Source: JAAXHH01 sp965248395 (GTDB lineage Bacteria > JAAXHH01). Taken from it: a DNA stretch of 64,000 bases. The position numbers and the translations under genes were made by a program. The notes under the pieces were generated by a model. It had not been told where the DNA came from, did no database searches, and saw only the letters and a list, made by a program, of their open reading frames with translations. Location: assembly GCA_965248395.1 (NCBI GenBank), contig OZ252103.1:620001-684000 (forward strand). Reading direction: 5' to 3'. Positions 17,424 through 26,265 of the stretch are shown piece by piece; position 1 is the first letter of the stretch, and each line of letters starts with the position of its first letter.

Positions 17424-17729
17424 TCAGACCTCGATTTCCACTGCTTCGCCGGTCACGCGGACCTGGAAGCACGTGAGATTCTCATAGGCCGGAGGCGAGA
17501 GCACGTCACCCGTGGTTACGTCGAAAGAAGCGCCGTGGAAGGGACACCAGAGATCGGTCCCGTCCAGTTCACCTTCGCTCAGGGGCGCTCCCATATGGGG
17601 GCAGAAGTTATCGGCGGCGTAGTACTTTCCGTCCACGTTGCAGAGGACGATTTCCTTTCCTTCGATCGAGACCATTTTCATCTGTCCCGGTTGCAATTCT
17701 TCCAGGTCCGCCGCTTTAACATATCCCAT
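17424..17729 (-). CDS. Rieske [2Fe-2S] ferredoxin-like protein
   Basis: A 101-residue soluble Rieske protein. The cluster ligands are plain: NFCPHMGAPL (first Cys and His) and LWCPFHGASFDVTTG (second Cys and His). Stand-alone proteins of this length act as the ferredoxin component of aromatic-ring dioxygenases, as NirD-like subunits, or as general redox partners. No dioxygenase large subunit or reductase is next to it, so its partner is unknown. An AAAGGAGAG ribosome site precedes the ATG. It is convergent with thiL and lies 65 bases downstream of the transglycosylase gene. Confidence 0.88.
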   Translation of the reverse strand: MGYVKAADLEELQPGQMKMVSIEGKEIVLCNVDGKYYAADNFCPHMGAPLSEGELDGTDLWCPFHGASFDVTTGDVLSPPAYENLTCFQVRVTGEAVEIEV

Positions 17730-17794
17730 GTACGGACTCTCCTTTCAGGTGTTTCATTTTCCCGGTTCGGAGTTGCACATTTAGTACACGCCGT

Positions 17795-19561
17795 TCATCC
17801 GGGAATGATGATTCGTTGACCGATTTTAAGCAGTCTTGCCTGCAGGTTGGGGTTGGCCTGCATGAGGGCCGACAGTGACACCTTGAAGACCCGGGCGATT
17901 CGCGCCAGCGTATCTCCCGAGCGGATGTTGTAGGTCACCGCACCACGCTCTATTCCCTGGCCGCCGCCCTGGCCGGTCCCGGAAAGACGCAGTACCTGGT
18001 CCGGGTAAATGGTGTTGCCTCGCAGGCCGTTTGCCTGTTTCAGCGCCGTTACGGTCGTCGCGTAATACCGGGAGATGCCAGCCAGCGTGTCTCCACGCCG
18101 TACGGTGTGGGTCGTGGCGTCCGCCGCCCCGGTAAACGGAGGCGCATTGGGACTGTTCCCGCTTGAAGCCTGGTTTACCCACAGCCTGTTATTGTAGTTC
18201 CGTCCGGGAACGCTGAGTACCTGGCCGATGCGGATCAGGCTGCCCCGGATCCGGTTCATGCGGCGGATTCTACTTACGGACGTTCGGAACCTGCGGGCGA
18301 TGTGGCCCAGGGTATCGCCTCGGCGGACGCGATACTTGCGTACCTCGGGCGGAGGCTTGAACTTCGATTCGGGAATCTCATCGAGACTGCCCAGGAGGGT
18401 CAAACCGGCGCCGAGGGGTACGCGTATCGAATACCCGGTAGGAGGAGTCACCCCATAGCGAATCGAGGAGTTCATGGCCTTGAGTTCGTCCTGGGCCATG
18501 TTCAGATGGTCGGCGACGTCCTTCAGTGTGACCGACTTGTCGATCCGGACTTCTTCGAAGAGGTATGGATAGTGGGTTTCCGGTAATTCGACGTCGTATT
18601 TACCGGGATTTTCGAGGATATGCAGCACCGCGAGGAACTTGGGCAGGTAGTTCCGGGTTTCCCGGGGAAGACGGAGTTTCCAGAAATCCCGGACCCCCGT
18701 ACGGTTGATCTCGCGGAGTACGCGCATCTCGCCGCAATTGTACGCCGCAAGGGCCAAGAGCCAGTCGTCGAACATGTCGTACAGTTCCCCCAGGTACGCA
18801 AGTGCCGCCGGTGTGGCCCTGTAGGGGTCCATACGGTCATCCACCCACCCGGACCGGTTGAGTCCGTATCGCCGGCCGGTATCATAGATGAATTGCCACA
18901 TGCCCGCGGCGTCCGCCCACGAATACGCCCTCGATTTAAAGCCGCTTTCAACAACCGGCAGCCACTGTAGCTCCGGGGGCAGTCCACGGGCGGCCAGTTC
19001 CTCGCGGATCATCCCGGTGTAACGCCCGGACCGCTCGTAGGCGGCCATGAGAATATCCAGGCTCTTCTTTTCGAGATACAGCTTGATGCGCCGTTGTACG
19101 GTCCGGTTCAGGACCCGTGGGATCGAACCCTTGACCTCCACCAACTCGCGCGGCCTGTCCTGGATCCGGTCTACCAGCCCGCCGAGTTGTTTCAGTAATT
19201 CGTTCTGGGCGGGAGTCGCCGCGTGCTTCTGGTCGTCGCTCAGCAGGATGAGCAGGCCGAGCACTTCGTCGACCGCGGCGCGCGCGGCCGTGGTATCCGC
19301 CCGCTCGAGTGCCTCGAGCGCCTCGTCGTACCGTATCCTGGCACTGGCAAGAAGACGGCCGGGGTCCTGCGCCACCAGGGAATCGGCCAGGGCGATATGA
19401 TCGAGCGTAAGACCAGGTACCGGCGATTCTTCCAGCGCGGCCGCCTGTTCGGTAGCCTCCACGGTGGGAGCGGGAACCGTGCGCGCGGCCGGTTCAAGGG
19501 TTCGGGGGCCCGCGCACCCAACGAGGACCGCCAGGCCGATTAGAGGAAGGTATCTGTACAT
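17795..19561 (-). CDS. Membrane-bound lytic murein transglycosylase D-like lipoprotein with LysM repeats
   Basis: A 588-residue envelope protein. The N-terminus is a lipoprotein signal (MYRYLPLIGLAVLVGC, lipobox LVGC). A helical region (residues 20-170) is followed by the GH23 transglycosylase domain: catalytic Glu in LPVVESGFKSRA (~residue 206), then DAAGMWQFIYDTGRRYGL and LALAAYNCGE. Three LysM peptidoglycan-binding modules follow (YRVRRGDTLGHIARRF, HTVRRGDTLAGISRYY, YNIRSGDTLARIARVF). Together these match MltD, which cleaves glycan strands to give 1,6-anhydro ends during wall remodelling. The end IIIPG is a typical LysM end, so the protein is complete. Confidence 0.9.
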   Translation of the reverse strand: MYRYLPLIGLAVLVGCAGPRTLEPAARTVPAPTVEATEQAAALEESPVPGLTLDHIALADSLVAQDPGRLLASARIRYDEALEALERADTTAARAAVDEVLGLLILLSDDQKHAATPAQNELLKQLGGLVDRIQDRPRELVEVKGSIPRVLNRTVQRRIKLYLEKKSLDILMAAYERSGRYTGMIREELAARGLPPELQWLPVVESGFKSRAYSWADAAGMWQFIYDTGRRYGLNRSGWVDDRMDPYRATPAALAYLGELYDMFDDWLLALAAYNCGEMRVLREINRTGVRDFWKLRLPRETRNYLPKFLAVLHILENPGKYDVELPETHYPYLFEEVRIDKSVTLKDVADHLNMAQDELKAMNSSIRYGVTPPTGYSIRVPLGAGLTLLGSLDEIPESKFKPPPEVRKYRVRRGDTLGHIARRFRTSVSRIRRMNRIRGSLIRIGQVLSVPGRNYNNRLWVNQASSGNSPNAPPFTGAADATTHTVRRGDTLAGISRYYATTVTALKQANGLRGNTIYPDQVLRLSGTGQGGGQGIERGAVTYNIRSGDTLARIARVFKVSLSALMQANPNLQARLLKIGQRIIIPG

Positions 19562-19719
19562 GTGTGTTAAGCAGCGATTCGACTACCGGAATAACTATCG
19601 GACGTGGACTCCTGGCCCGGATACAAGCCGGAGCCGCCACGAATATAAGGATAACTGCCGATCAGGCAAAGAGTTTTGAAAAAACACCGTGACGCGTTGG
19701 ATGGGCGGTAACAGGGCCA

Positions 19720-19746
19720 GCCGGCAGAGGGAAAATGTGTGCCGGC
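19720..19746. repeat. Inverted repeat downstream of queG
   Basis: GCCGGCA (19720-19726) and TGCCGGC (19740-19746) are perfect 7-base arms around a 13-base loop, with a few more flanking G/C pairs possible. The hairpin lies in the 220-base gap after the queG stop and before the transglycosylase gene. It may slow or end transcription from queG, but no immediate U-tract follows; the nearest T run on the minus strand is about 35 bases further on. It is not a classic intrinsic terminator. Confidence 0.4.
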
Positions 19747-19782
19747 CACCTGTCATCTCCGGCGGCGAAACCAGGCGAAACC

Positions 19783-20910
19783 TCAATTCGCCGTGCACGC
19801 AGCCCGCGCCCGTTCGATTTCTTCGATTACAGCAGGGTCCTTTTCGGTCTTCCTCACGTCCTCCAGCGCCGACAGGGCCCGCTCGCCGCCGATGTTTCCG
19901 AGCGCCCAGGCCGCATGGCCCCTGACCAGCGGCTCTTCGTCGCCGAGCGATGATATGAGCGCGGGAACCGCCTTCGGGTCCTTCGTGTTGCCCAAGGCCA
20001 CGGCCGCGTTGCGCAGCAGGCCCCTGCGCCTGGTCCGCTTTATGGGACTGCCCCTGAAACGCGCCCGGAACTCCTCCGTCGACCATCCCAGCATTTCGAT
20101 CAAACCCGGCATATCGTTCCACGGCCGGGAATAGAACGCCGGATGACGGGTGACGGGAGCCTTGCGATTCCATGGACAGACGTCCTGGCAATCGTCGCAT
20201 CCGAATACGCGGTCTCCCATCGCCGTGCGATACGCGAGGGGAATGGCGCCTTTCAATTCAATGGTGTGGTAGGAAATGCATTTGCGCGAATCGACCACGT
20301 AGGGTTCGACGATGGCATCGGTGGGACAGGCTTCGATGCACCTTGTGCACGTGCCGCAGTGGTCGGCCTCGGGCCCGTCTTCATCCAGTTCAAGGTCCAG
20401 GAGGATTTCGCCGATCAGCAGCCACGAACCGATACGCTTGTGAATAAGATTGGTGTGCTTCCCGAACCATCCCAGTCCGGCGCGCACGGCGAATTCCCGC
20501 TCCAGCACGGGGCCCGTGTCCACGTACACCTTGCCCAGTACGGGGCGGTCGGCGCTGTCCTGGATGAACCGAAGCAGCGCCACCAGCTTTTCCTTCATCA
20601 CGTCATGATAGTCGTCGCCGCGGGCATACCGGGCGATCTTGCCACGGGGTATGCCGTCGGGGATGGGATCCGAGTCCGGACACCGATAGTTCATTGCGAC
20701 TACGACGAGGGAACGGGCGTTCGGCAGGACCTGCCCTGGATCCTGCCGTTTCTCAATCTGACGGCCCAGGTAGGCCATCTCGCCGGCCATGCCCTTCTCG
20801 ATCCATTCGGCGTAATATTCCCCGTGCCGGGGCGGTTCGGCCGTGGTGACGCCGGCAAGGTCGAAGCCGAGATGTACGGCGTGCGCCTTTATTTCTTCGG
20901 TAAGAGACAC
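19783..20910 (-). CDS. queG: Epoxyqueuosine reductase QueG with C-terminal HEAT-like repeats
   Basis: A 375-residue cobalamin and iron-sulfur enzyme that performs the last step of queuosine biosynthesis, reducing epoxyqueuosine in tRNA. Motifs are KIARYARGDDYHDVM, VYVDTGPVLEREFAVRAGLGW (catalytic Asp), and two [4Fe-4S] clusters (CGTCTRCIEACPTDAI and CDDCQDVCPW). The C-terminal ~75 residues hold HEAT/PBS-lyase-like repeats (LRNAAVALGNTKDPKAV, VRGHAAWALGNIGGERAL), as in the longer QueG forms. The start is GTG at 20910. It lies 23 bases after rny on the same strand, so co-transcription is likely. Confidence 0.92.
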   Translation of the reverse strand: MSLTEEIKAHAVHLGFDLAGVTTAEPPRHGEYYAEWIEKGMAGEMAYLGRQIEKRQDPGQVLPNARSLVVVAMNYRCPDSDPIPDGIPRGKIARYARGDDYHDVMKEKLVALLRFIQDSADRPVLGKVYVDTGPVLEREFAVRAGLGWFGKHTNLIHKRIGSWLLIGEILLDLELDEDGPEADHCGTCTRCIEACPTDAIVEPYVVDSRKCISYHTIELKGAIPLAYRTAMGDRVFGCDDCQDVCPWNRKAPVTRHPAFYSRPWNDMPGLIEMLGWSTEEFRARFRGSPIKRTRRRGLLRNAAVALGNTKDPKAVPALISSLGDEEPLVRGHAAWALGNIGGERALSALEDVRKTEKDPAVIEEIERARAACTAN

Positions 20911-20933
20911 GGGAATCCGAGGGCGCGGCGAAG

Positions 20934-22625
20934 TTATCCCGCCGCTTGTCCGCTGGGCGTAGGTGAATGGCGCCGGTTCCTGTTCCGGCCATTTCGGCCG
21001 TATGACCGTCTACGTCCGCCTTGCTGCTGCTGGTCGTCGCGCTTGTTCGTCATCCTGTGGGCGATCTTCTCTCGGATGACGGTTACCTTGATGTGCCCGG
21101 GATAGGTCAGGTCGTTGCGGATCTTCTGGGAAATCTCAAAGGCCAGCGTATGCGTCCGTTCGTCGTCTACGTGATCCGGTCTGACCATCACCCGGATCTC
21201 GCGCCCGGCATTGATGGCGTAGGCATCGGCCACCCCTTCGAAGGCCCGGGCGAGTTCTTCCAGCTCCACCACCCGGCGGACATAATCCTCGGGATCATTC
21301 CGGCGGGCGCCGGGCCTGGCGCCGGAAATGGCGTCCGCCGCGGCGACCAGAAACGTGATCGGCGAGGTGATTTCCTCGTTCTCGTCGTTGTGATGGGCGA
21401 TGATCGCATTTTTGACTTCCTCGGGTTCGCCATACTTTTCGGCGAAGTGCAGCCCGATCTCCGGGTGGGACCCTTCCATCTCGTGGTCCAGGGACTTGCC
21501 AACGTCGTGAAGGAGTCCGCAGCGCCGGGCTAGTATCTCGTCCAGGCCGATCTCCACGGCCATCATGCCGGTAAGAAACGCCACTTCCTTGGAATGGTCC
21601 AGGGCGTTCTGTCCGTAACTGGAGCGGAACCGCAGACGGCCGACCAGCTTCATCATCTCGGGATGCATGGATTTCAGTTTGAGCTGGTTGACGGCCTGCT
21701 GACCTTCCGAGAGCAGGCGGCTATCGATTTTTTCCTGTGCCCGCGCGATCACCTCTTCGATACGGCTCTGGGTAATCTTGCCGTTGGATACGAGGTCCGC
21801 CATTGCGGTGCGGGCGATTTCCCTGCGTATGGGGTCGAAGCAAGAGATGACCACAGCCTCGGGCGTATCGTCAACCATGACCTTCACCTCGCTGGCCGCT
21901 TCGAACGTTCGGATATTCCGGCCGTCCTTTCCGATAATTCGGGCCTTGATCTGGTCATTGGGCAGGGGTACCACCGCAACGCTCGTCTGGGTCGACTGGT
22001 CCACCGCGCACCGGCTGATCGCCAGCGTGACGACCTTTCTCGCTTCCCGGGTGGCGTTGGTCTGGGCCGACTTCAGAATGTCCCGAACCCTGTGCTCCGC
22101 TTCCTGCTTCACATCGCGAATGAGTTCGTCGTGGAGTTGCTGTTTGGCTTCATCGGCGGTCAACCGGGCCAGGGATTCAAGGCGCATTCGGTATTCCGAG
22201 GCCGATTCCCTTAGCTTGACTTCCTGCGTTTTCAGCCTGTCGTCCAGCTTTTCAACTTCGTCTTCTCTCAATGTAGTCTGCTCTTCGCGCTCCTTCAGGT
22301 TGTCATAGCGCTGTTCGTACTCCTTCTCGCGATCCATCAGGTCCTGTTCCAGGCTTTCCATGGCAGTCTGCCTGCTGTTGATTTCCTCCTCCTGCGTCTC
22401 CCGCGCGTCGTGCCATTTTCTTTTCTCTTCGAGCAATTCGGCCCGGTGTTGCACTTCCATTTCCTTGAAAAGGCGCTGTGCGCGTTTCTGCGCTTTTTCT
22501 TCCAGTTCGCCGGCTTTGCTGCGTCGCCAGATCATGCCGATGACCAGCCCTACGAGACCGGAAACCACGGCCAGGGCGGCCAGGGGCAGCATTAACCCGC
22601 TCAGGTTTTCCAATGGGAAATCCAT
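20934..22625 (-). CDS. rny: Ribonuclease Y
   Basis: A 563-residue membrane-anchored endoribonuclease that starts mRNA decay. Order: one N-terminal helix (residues ~9-32), a long coiled coil rich in Glu, Lys and Arg (~35-200), a KH RNA-binding domain (DQIKARIIGKDGRNIRTFE) and an HD domain (LDHSKEVAFLTG, LLHDVGKSLDHEMEGSH, IIAHHNDE) with the metal-binding His-Asp pair. The C-terminal 35 residues are an unusual Arg/Asn/Gln-rich basic tail (DDQQQQGGRRRSYGRNG...), probably disordered and RNA-binding. The usual RNase Y ends near the TVIREKIA segment, so this tail is an extension of this lineage. Confidence 0.95.
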   Translation of the reverse strand: MDFPLENLSGLMLPLAALAVVSGLVGLVIGMIWRRSKAGELEEKAQKRAQRLFKEMEVQHRAELLEEKRKWHDARETQEEEINSRQTAMESLEQDLMDREKEYEQRYDNLKEREEQTTLREDEVEKLDDRLKTQEVKLRESASEYRMRLESLARLTADEAKQQLHDELIRDVKQEAEHRVRDILKSAQTNATREARKVVTLAISRCAVDQSTQTSVAVVPLPNDQIKARIIGKDGRNIRTFEAASEVKVMVDDTPEAVVISCFDPIRREIARTAMADLVSNGKITQSRIEEVIARAQEKIDSRLLSEGQQAVNQLKLKSMHPEMMKLVGRLRFRSSYGQNALDHSKEVAFLTGMMAVEIGLDEILARRCGLLHDVGKSLDHEMEGSHPEIGLHFAEKYGEPEEVKNAIIAHHNDENEEITSPITFLVAAADAISGARPGARRNDPEDYVRRVVELEELARAFEGVADAYAINAGREIRVMVRPDHVDDERTHTLAFEISQKIRNDLTYPGHIKVTVIREKIAHRMTNKRDDQQQQGGRRRSYGRNGRNRNRRHSPTPSGQAAG

Positions 22626-22849
22626 ACAAAACCCCCCGCGATGAAACAGCTTACTTCCGTAGTTCGACGGCCGGACCAGCCGGTGGCGGAACGTACCACG
22701 ATAATCTGGCGGGGCACGCCCTTTTCAGGTCCGGAAACTTCGGATAAGCTGGATTCCGAAGTGTCGAACACAGGTTTGATGTCGATAAGCTGGCCGCCGC
22801 TGCCGATCCGGAGTGAATACTGATCGGCGTACGCCGGCAGGGGGACGTT
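22601..22849 (-). other. Coding-like open frame without a start codon, upstream of rny
   Basis: This 83-codon minus-strand frame has GC-rich third positions and protein-like segments (YADQYSLRIGSGGQLIDIK, GVPRQIIVVRSATGW). It begins right after an in-frame TAA (22850-22852), has no ATG and no convincing GTG/TTG with a ribosome site, and ends 25 bases inside rny. It could be the tail of a decayed gene, or a real gene hit by an assembly indel, because the region just upstream also has broken frames. I do not recognise the family. Chance is not excluded. Confidence 0.25.
22802..22836. repeat. Inverted repeat plus 12-bp palindrome upstream of rny
   Basis: GCCGATC (22802-22808) pairs perfectly with GATCGGC (22822-22828) around a 13-base loop. 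Overlapping this, CGGCGTACGCCG (22825-22836) is a perfect 12-base palindrome. The two structures exclude each other, as in a switch-like hairpin, and lie about 180-210 bases before the rny start. RNase Y genes are often autoregulated through their leaders, so a leader element is possible, but the same bases also lie in a coding-like frame. Confidence 0.35.
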
Positions 22850-23000
22850 TTACTTATTGGCGAAGATGGGATGGCGCCCGTGTTTCCTGAACCGTTCGGT
22901 CGTAGTGGCGATCATGTGCGTTTTCTCAACGGTTTGCCGCCAACCGATTCCAGTGTTGTGCGCGTGGGAACAAACTTCACCTTTCCGCGTCGAGAAGGGA

Positions 23001-23280
23001 CTAAAGCACATTCCGGTAAATCTGAAACAGAAGTTGAACAGATCCATAAGACCATATGCCGGCCACGAACAGTGTCAGCCATTTGTCCGGTTTTCGTTAT
23101 CCGGGGCGCCTGATCATTCCACGGAGCGCCCCTGCTCTGCTTATCGAGTTTCTCGATCAGGTCATACAGTTGAAACTTACCGGTGCATGAGCCGGGTTGT
23201 AGTTATGCAACAGTGCCGACGCGGCCAGTATCTTTGTCCCGAAAGGCTTGTCTGCCGCGTCTGGAATTACCTGTGGTCTT
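23001..23280 (-). pseudogene. Possible decayed small membrane-protein gene downstream of ccmF
   Basis: Directly after the ccmF stop, three short minus-strand stretches in three different frames look coding. First comes KILAASALLHNYNPAHAP (ends at the stop 23157-23159), next LYDLIEKLDKQSRGAPWNDQ, then WLTLFVAGIWSYGSVQLLF with a stop at 23001. Joined in order they would give a roughly 85-residue protein with one C-terminal membrane helix. At least two indels are needed, so it is either a pseudogene or a place with sequence errors. CcmD-like or other small cytochrome-maturation proteins sit here in some genomes, but I cannot assign it. The rest of the 22.63-23.28 kb gap holds no feature I recognise. 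Confidence 0.3.
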
Positions 23281-25299
23281 TCAGACGATGATATCCTGGG
23301 TCTCCGGTACCGACGTGCGGGGTTCGCCACTTCCTTCGCGCCGCTCGCGAGCGGTGGATTTTCTTCCGAATCGATCCGGGAGGAAGAGGATGAGCGTCCC
23401 CAACATGAGCAGGGCCGTACCGATCCAAACCCAGTTTACCAGTGGATTAATGTAGACTTTAAATGTAGCTACGTCAAGCGTTTCGTTCAGTTCCGCCAGG
23501 ACCACGTATAGATCTTCGTTCACCGTCGATCGTATCGACACTTCCGACGTCACCTGGTCCTGAATCGGGTAGAGGCGTTTTTCGGGAGCCATCATGACGA
23601 CGGGCTCGCCATCTACGGACAGGCGAAGCAGGCCGGCGTAGGACACGTATTCGCCTTCGTTGGTTTCGGTGAGGGATTCGAAATCGAGCGTGTAGTTCTT
23701 GATGGTGAAAGATTCGCCTTCCCTGACCGCGAAGTTCTCTTCCCGGTTGAAAGCGGACCCGGTAAAACCCACGAACATGAGCACGATGGCGATATGCACG
23801 ATATAACCGCCGTAGCGGCGCTTGTAGCTCATGATCAGGCGGATGAAAGCCGCGGGATAGGATTCGGCGTTCGTGGAACGACGGGCGCGGACCCCGCGGT
23901 AGAACTCGAGCCCGATGGCCCCGACTACGAAAGCGCACATGCTCAGGGAGAGCAGCGCGTAGACGTGCCGGATGCCGAAGGCGAGCAGGATAAAGGCCGC
24001 GACGAGGAATAAGGCCACGGGTACGGCGAAATGGCGCTTAAGGCTCTGCACGGACGTCTTGCGCCAGGCCAACAGGGGACCCGCTCCCGTCAGGAAGAGC
24101 AGGAAGATGCCCAGTGGTACGTTGATCTGGTTGAAATACGGAGCGCTCACCGTGATCTTCTCGCCGCTGACCGCCTCGGAAAGCACGGGGAATATGGTTC
24201 CCCACAGGATGGCGAAACACACGCCGATGAGTGCCAGGTTGTTCAACAGAAAACCGCTTTCCCGCGAGACGAAGGAGTCGAGTTCGTTGCGGGCCTTCAG
24301 GGCGTGGCGCCGGCTGATCAGCAGGCCGAAGGACAGTACCATCGAGACGATGACGAATCCCATGAACATGGGTCCGATGCCCGAGGTGGTGAAGGAATGC
24401 ACCGATGAAACGACACCGCTTCTCGTGAGAAAGGTCCCGAAGTAGACCAGGCCGAAGGTCAGGATGATCAGGGCAAAGTTCCAGATTCTAAGCATGCCCT
24501 TCTTCTCCTGGATCATCACCGAATGGAGAAAAGCGGTGATGGTCAGCCAGGGCATGAGCGCCGCGTTCTCCACGGGGTCCCAGGCCCAGTAGCCGCCCCA
24601 TCCCAGTTCAACGTAGGCCCACCGGCCGCCCAGCATCAGGCCGAACCCGAGGAAGAACCAGGCGTAAAGGGTCCACCTTCGGATGGTCCGGATCCAGGTG
24701 TCGCCCAGTTCCCCGGTAATCAACGCGGCCATGGCGAAGGCGAAAGGGACCACGGTCCCGACATAGCCCTGGTAGAGTACGGGCGGGTGGATGATCATCA
24801 GGGGCATCTGCAGCACGGGATTCAGGCCCCGGCCTTCGTTGGGTACGAAGGGAAGCAGTTCGAAAGGATCGGCCACGAAAATAAGCAGGACGATGAAGAA
24901 CAGCGCCACCGACATCATCACCGCGTGGACGTACGGGATCAGCGACTGGTTGCGGTTCCTGTTCGTCAGGTGCACCAACAGCGCGAACAGGGACAGGGTC
25001 CATACCCAAAGGAGCAGGGATCCCTTCTGGCCGGCCCATAGCGCGGTGACTCGATAGAATGCGGGCAGGGTGCTGCTGGTGTACGAAGCGACGTATTCCA
25101 CCTGGAAGTTGCCGATGTACAACTGGTACACCAACACGATGGAAGCCAGCGTCAGCATGCCGAAAGTGGCGATGACGCCGTGGGCGCCGCTTGCAATCAG
25201 CTGCGGGTTTCGCGCCCTGGCGCCGACCACGCTGGTCACTCCACCGTAGGTCGCCGTCATGAGGGCGAGCAGAAGGCTGAAATATCCTATTTCGTTCAT
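23281..25299 (-). CDS. ccmF: Cytochrome c-type biogenesis heme lyase subunit CcmF
   Basis: A 672-residue integral membrane protein of the System I cytochrome c maturation machinery, which attaches heme to apocytochromes in the periplasm. About 14-15 helices are visible. The tryptophan-rich heme-handling (WWD) motif is WGGYWAWDPVENAALMPWL at about residue 230. Also present are IIHPPVLYQGYVG and, near the C-terminus, a periplasmic loop (residues ~520-620) before the last helix. Length is normal. The rest of the ccm set (ccmABCDEGH) is not in the window, though a broken frame lies just downstream. rpiA is 48 bases upstream on the same strand. Confidence 0.95.
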   Translation of the reverse strand: MNEIGYFSLLLALMTATYGGVTSVVGARARNPQLIASGAHGVIATFGMLTLASIVLVYQLYIGNFQVEYVASYTSSTLPAFYRVTALWAGQKGSLLLWVWTLSLFALLVHLTNRNRNQSLIPYVHAVMMSVALFFIVLLIFVADPFELLPFVPNEGRGLNPVLQMPLMIIHPPVLYQGYVGTVVPFAFAMAALITGELGDTWIRTIRRWTLYAWFFLGFGLMLGGRWAYVELGWGGYWAWDPVENAALMPWLTITAFLHSVMIQEKKGMLRIWNFALIILTFGLVYFGTFLTRSGVVSSVHSFTTSGIGPMFMGFVIVSMVLSFGLLISRRHALKARNELDSFVSRESGFLLNNLALIGVCFAILWGTIFPVLSEAVSGEKITVSAPYFNQINVPLGIFLLFLTGAGPLLAWRKTSVQSLKRHFAVPVALFLVAAFILLAFGIRHVYALLSLSMCAFVVGAIGLEFYRGVRARRSTNAESYPAAFIRLIMSYKRRYGGYIVHIAIVLMFVGFTGSAFNREENFAVREGESFTIKNYTLDFESLTETNEGEYVSYAGLLRLSVDGEPVVMMAPEKRLYPIQDQVTSEVSIRSTVNEDLYVVLAELNETLDVATFKVYINPLVNWVWIGTALLMLGTLILFLPDRFGRKSTARERREGSGEPRTSVPETQDIIV

Positions 25300-25347
25300 T
25301 TACAGGCTCATACAGTTTGGAGGGCCGCGGCGAACGGCCTCGCCGAT

Positions 25348-26058
25348 TCAGGTTTTTCTTTCTACCTCGATCTGTCCCTGTCTGGAAATCCTTCCGATGA
25401 GAATCTCGGTCGCCATTCCGATAAAGAGGCCGTTTTCCAGGATGCCGGGTATGTTGTTGAGCGTTCTTTCCATTTCACCTGGGTCGTCGATCCCTTCGAA
25501 ACGGGCGTCCACGACCATATTCCCCTGGTCCGTGATGACCGGTCCGTCCTTGCGGACCGCCATGCGCAGCGCGGGTTCCCCACCCAGCGCTTCGACGGTC
25601 CGCATGACGGGTTGAACCGCCATGGGTAAAACTTCCAACGGCACGGGACATTTCGTGCCCAGCCGTTCGACCAGTTTCGATTCATCCACGATTACGATGA
25701 ACCGGTCGGCCATGCCGTCCACGATCTTCTCGCGAAGGTGGGCGGCGCCCCGGCCCTTGATCAGGTTCTTCGCCGGATCGACCTCGTCCGCGCCGTCCAC
25801 GGCAATATCGATCCCGTCCACGTCGTCCAGCGTGCCCGGCGGAATGCCGTGACTGCGGGCTAACACAGACGCGTCGAAGGACGTGGGTATGCCGACGATA
25901 TCCAGGCCTTCCTCCCTTACGCGGCGGCCGAGTTCCTCGATCATGAACACCGCCGTCGATCCCGTACCCAGCCCGACCACGTCGCCCTGACCGACCATCC
26001 TGGCGGCTTCCACGCCAACGGTTTTCTTCATCGTCCTGGTCAGTACTTCGGAAGACAT
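25348..26058 (-). CDS. rpiA: Ribose-5-phosphate isomerase A
   Basis: A 236-residue enzyme that interconverts ribose 5-phosphate and ribulose 5-phosphate in the pentose phosphate pathway; ribulose 5-phosphate is also the substrate of RibB encoded at 12.7 kb. Motifs: GLGTGSTAVFMIEELG (phosphate loop), IPTSFDAS, DIAVDGADEVDP (catalytic Asp), LIKGRGAAHLREKIV (catalytic Lys and Glu region), and a C-terminal GLFIGMATEILIG. The ATG at 26058 is preferred over an upstream in-frame TTG at 26103 because it matches the family's start and has a GGGGA-like site. It lies 48 bases upstream of ccmF. Confidence 0.93.
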   Translation of the reverse strand: MSSEVLTRTMKKTVGVEAARMVGQGDVVGLGTGSTAVFMIEELGRRVREEGLDIVGIPTSFDASVLARSHGIPPGTLDDVDGIDIAVDGADEVDPAKNLIKGRGAAHLREKIVDGMADRFIVIVDESKLVERLGTKCPVPLEVLPMAVQPVMRTVEALGGEPALRMAVRKDGPVITDQGNMVVDARFEGIDDPGEMERTLNNIPGILENGLFIGMATEILIGRISRQGQIEVERKT

Positions 26059-26265
26059 GGCCGCGGTCCCCGGTACTTTTGATGCCGAATGCCAGCTTCC
26101 CAAGATAAGCCCGACTGCCCCGTAAAGTCAACTGTTTCCAGTCCTTCAGGTGATAGGCCGGGTTACTGATGATGCTGTGTTGTTAACAGGCGCGGAAAGT
26201 GGATGCGCGCCGGCAGAAGAACCCGGTCCGCCGGCGCGTAAGGGTTTCGCGTAGCAGAGTCTTCT

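Noticed and set aside
22640..23040. 6S RNA upstream of rny
   Set aside because: Such RNAs lie here in some bacteria and small hairpins are visible, but I could not trace the long closing stem and central bubble; an Rfam search would decide.
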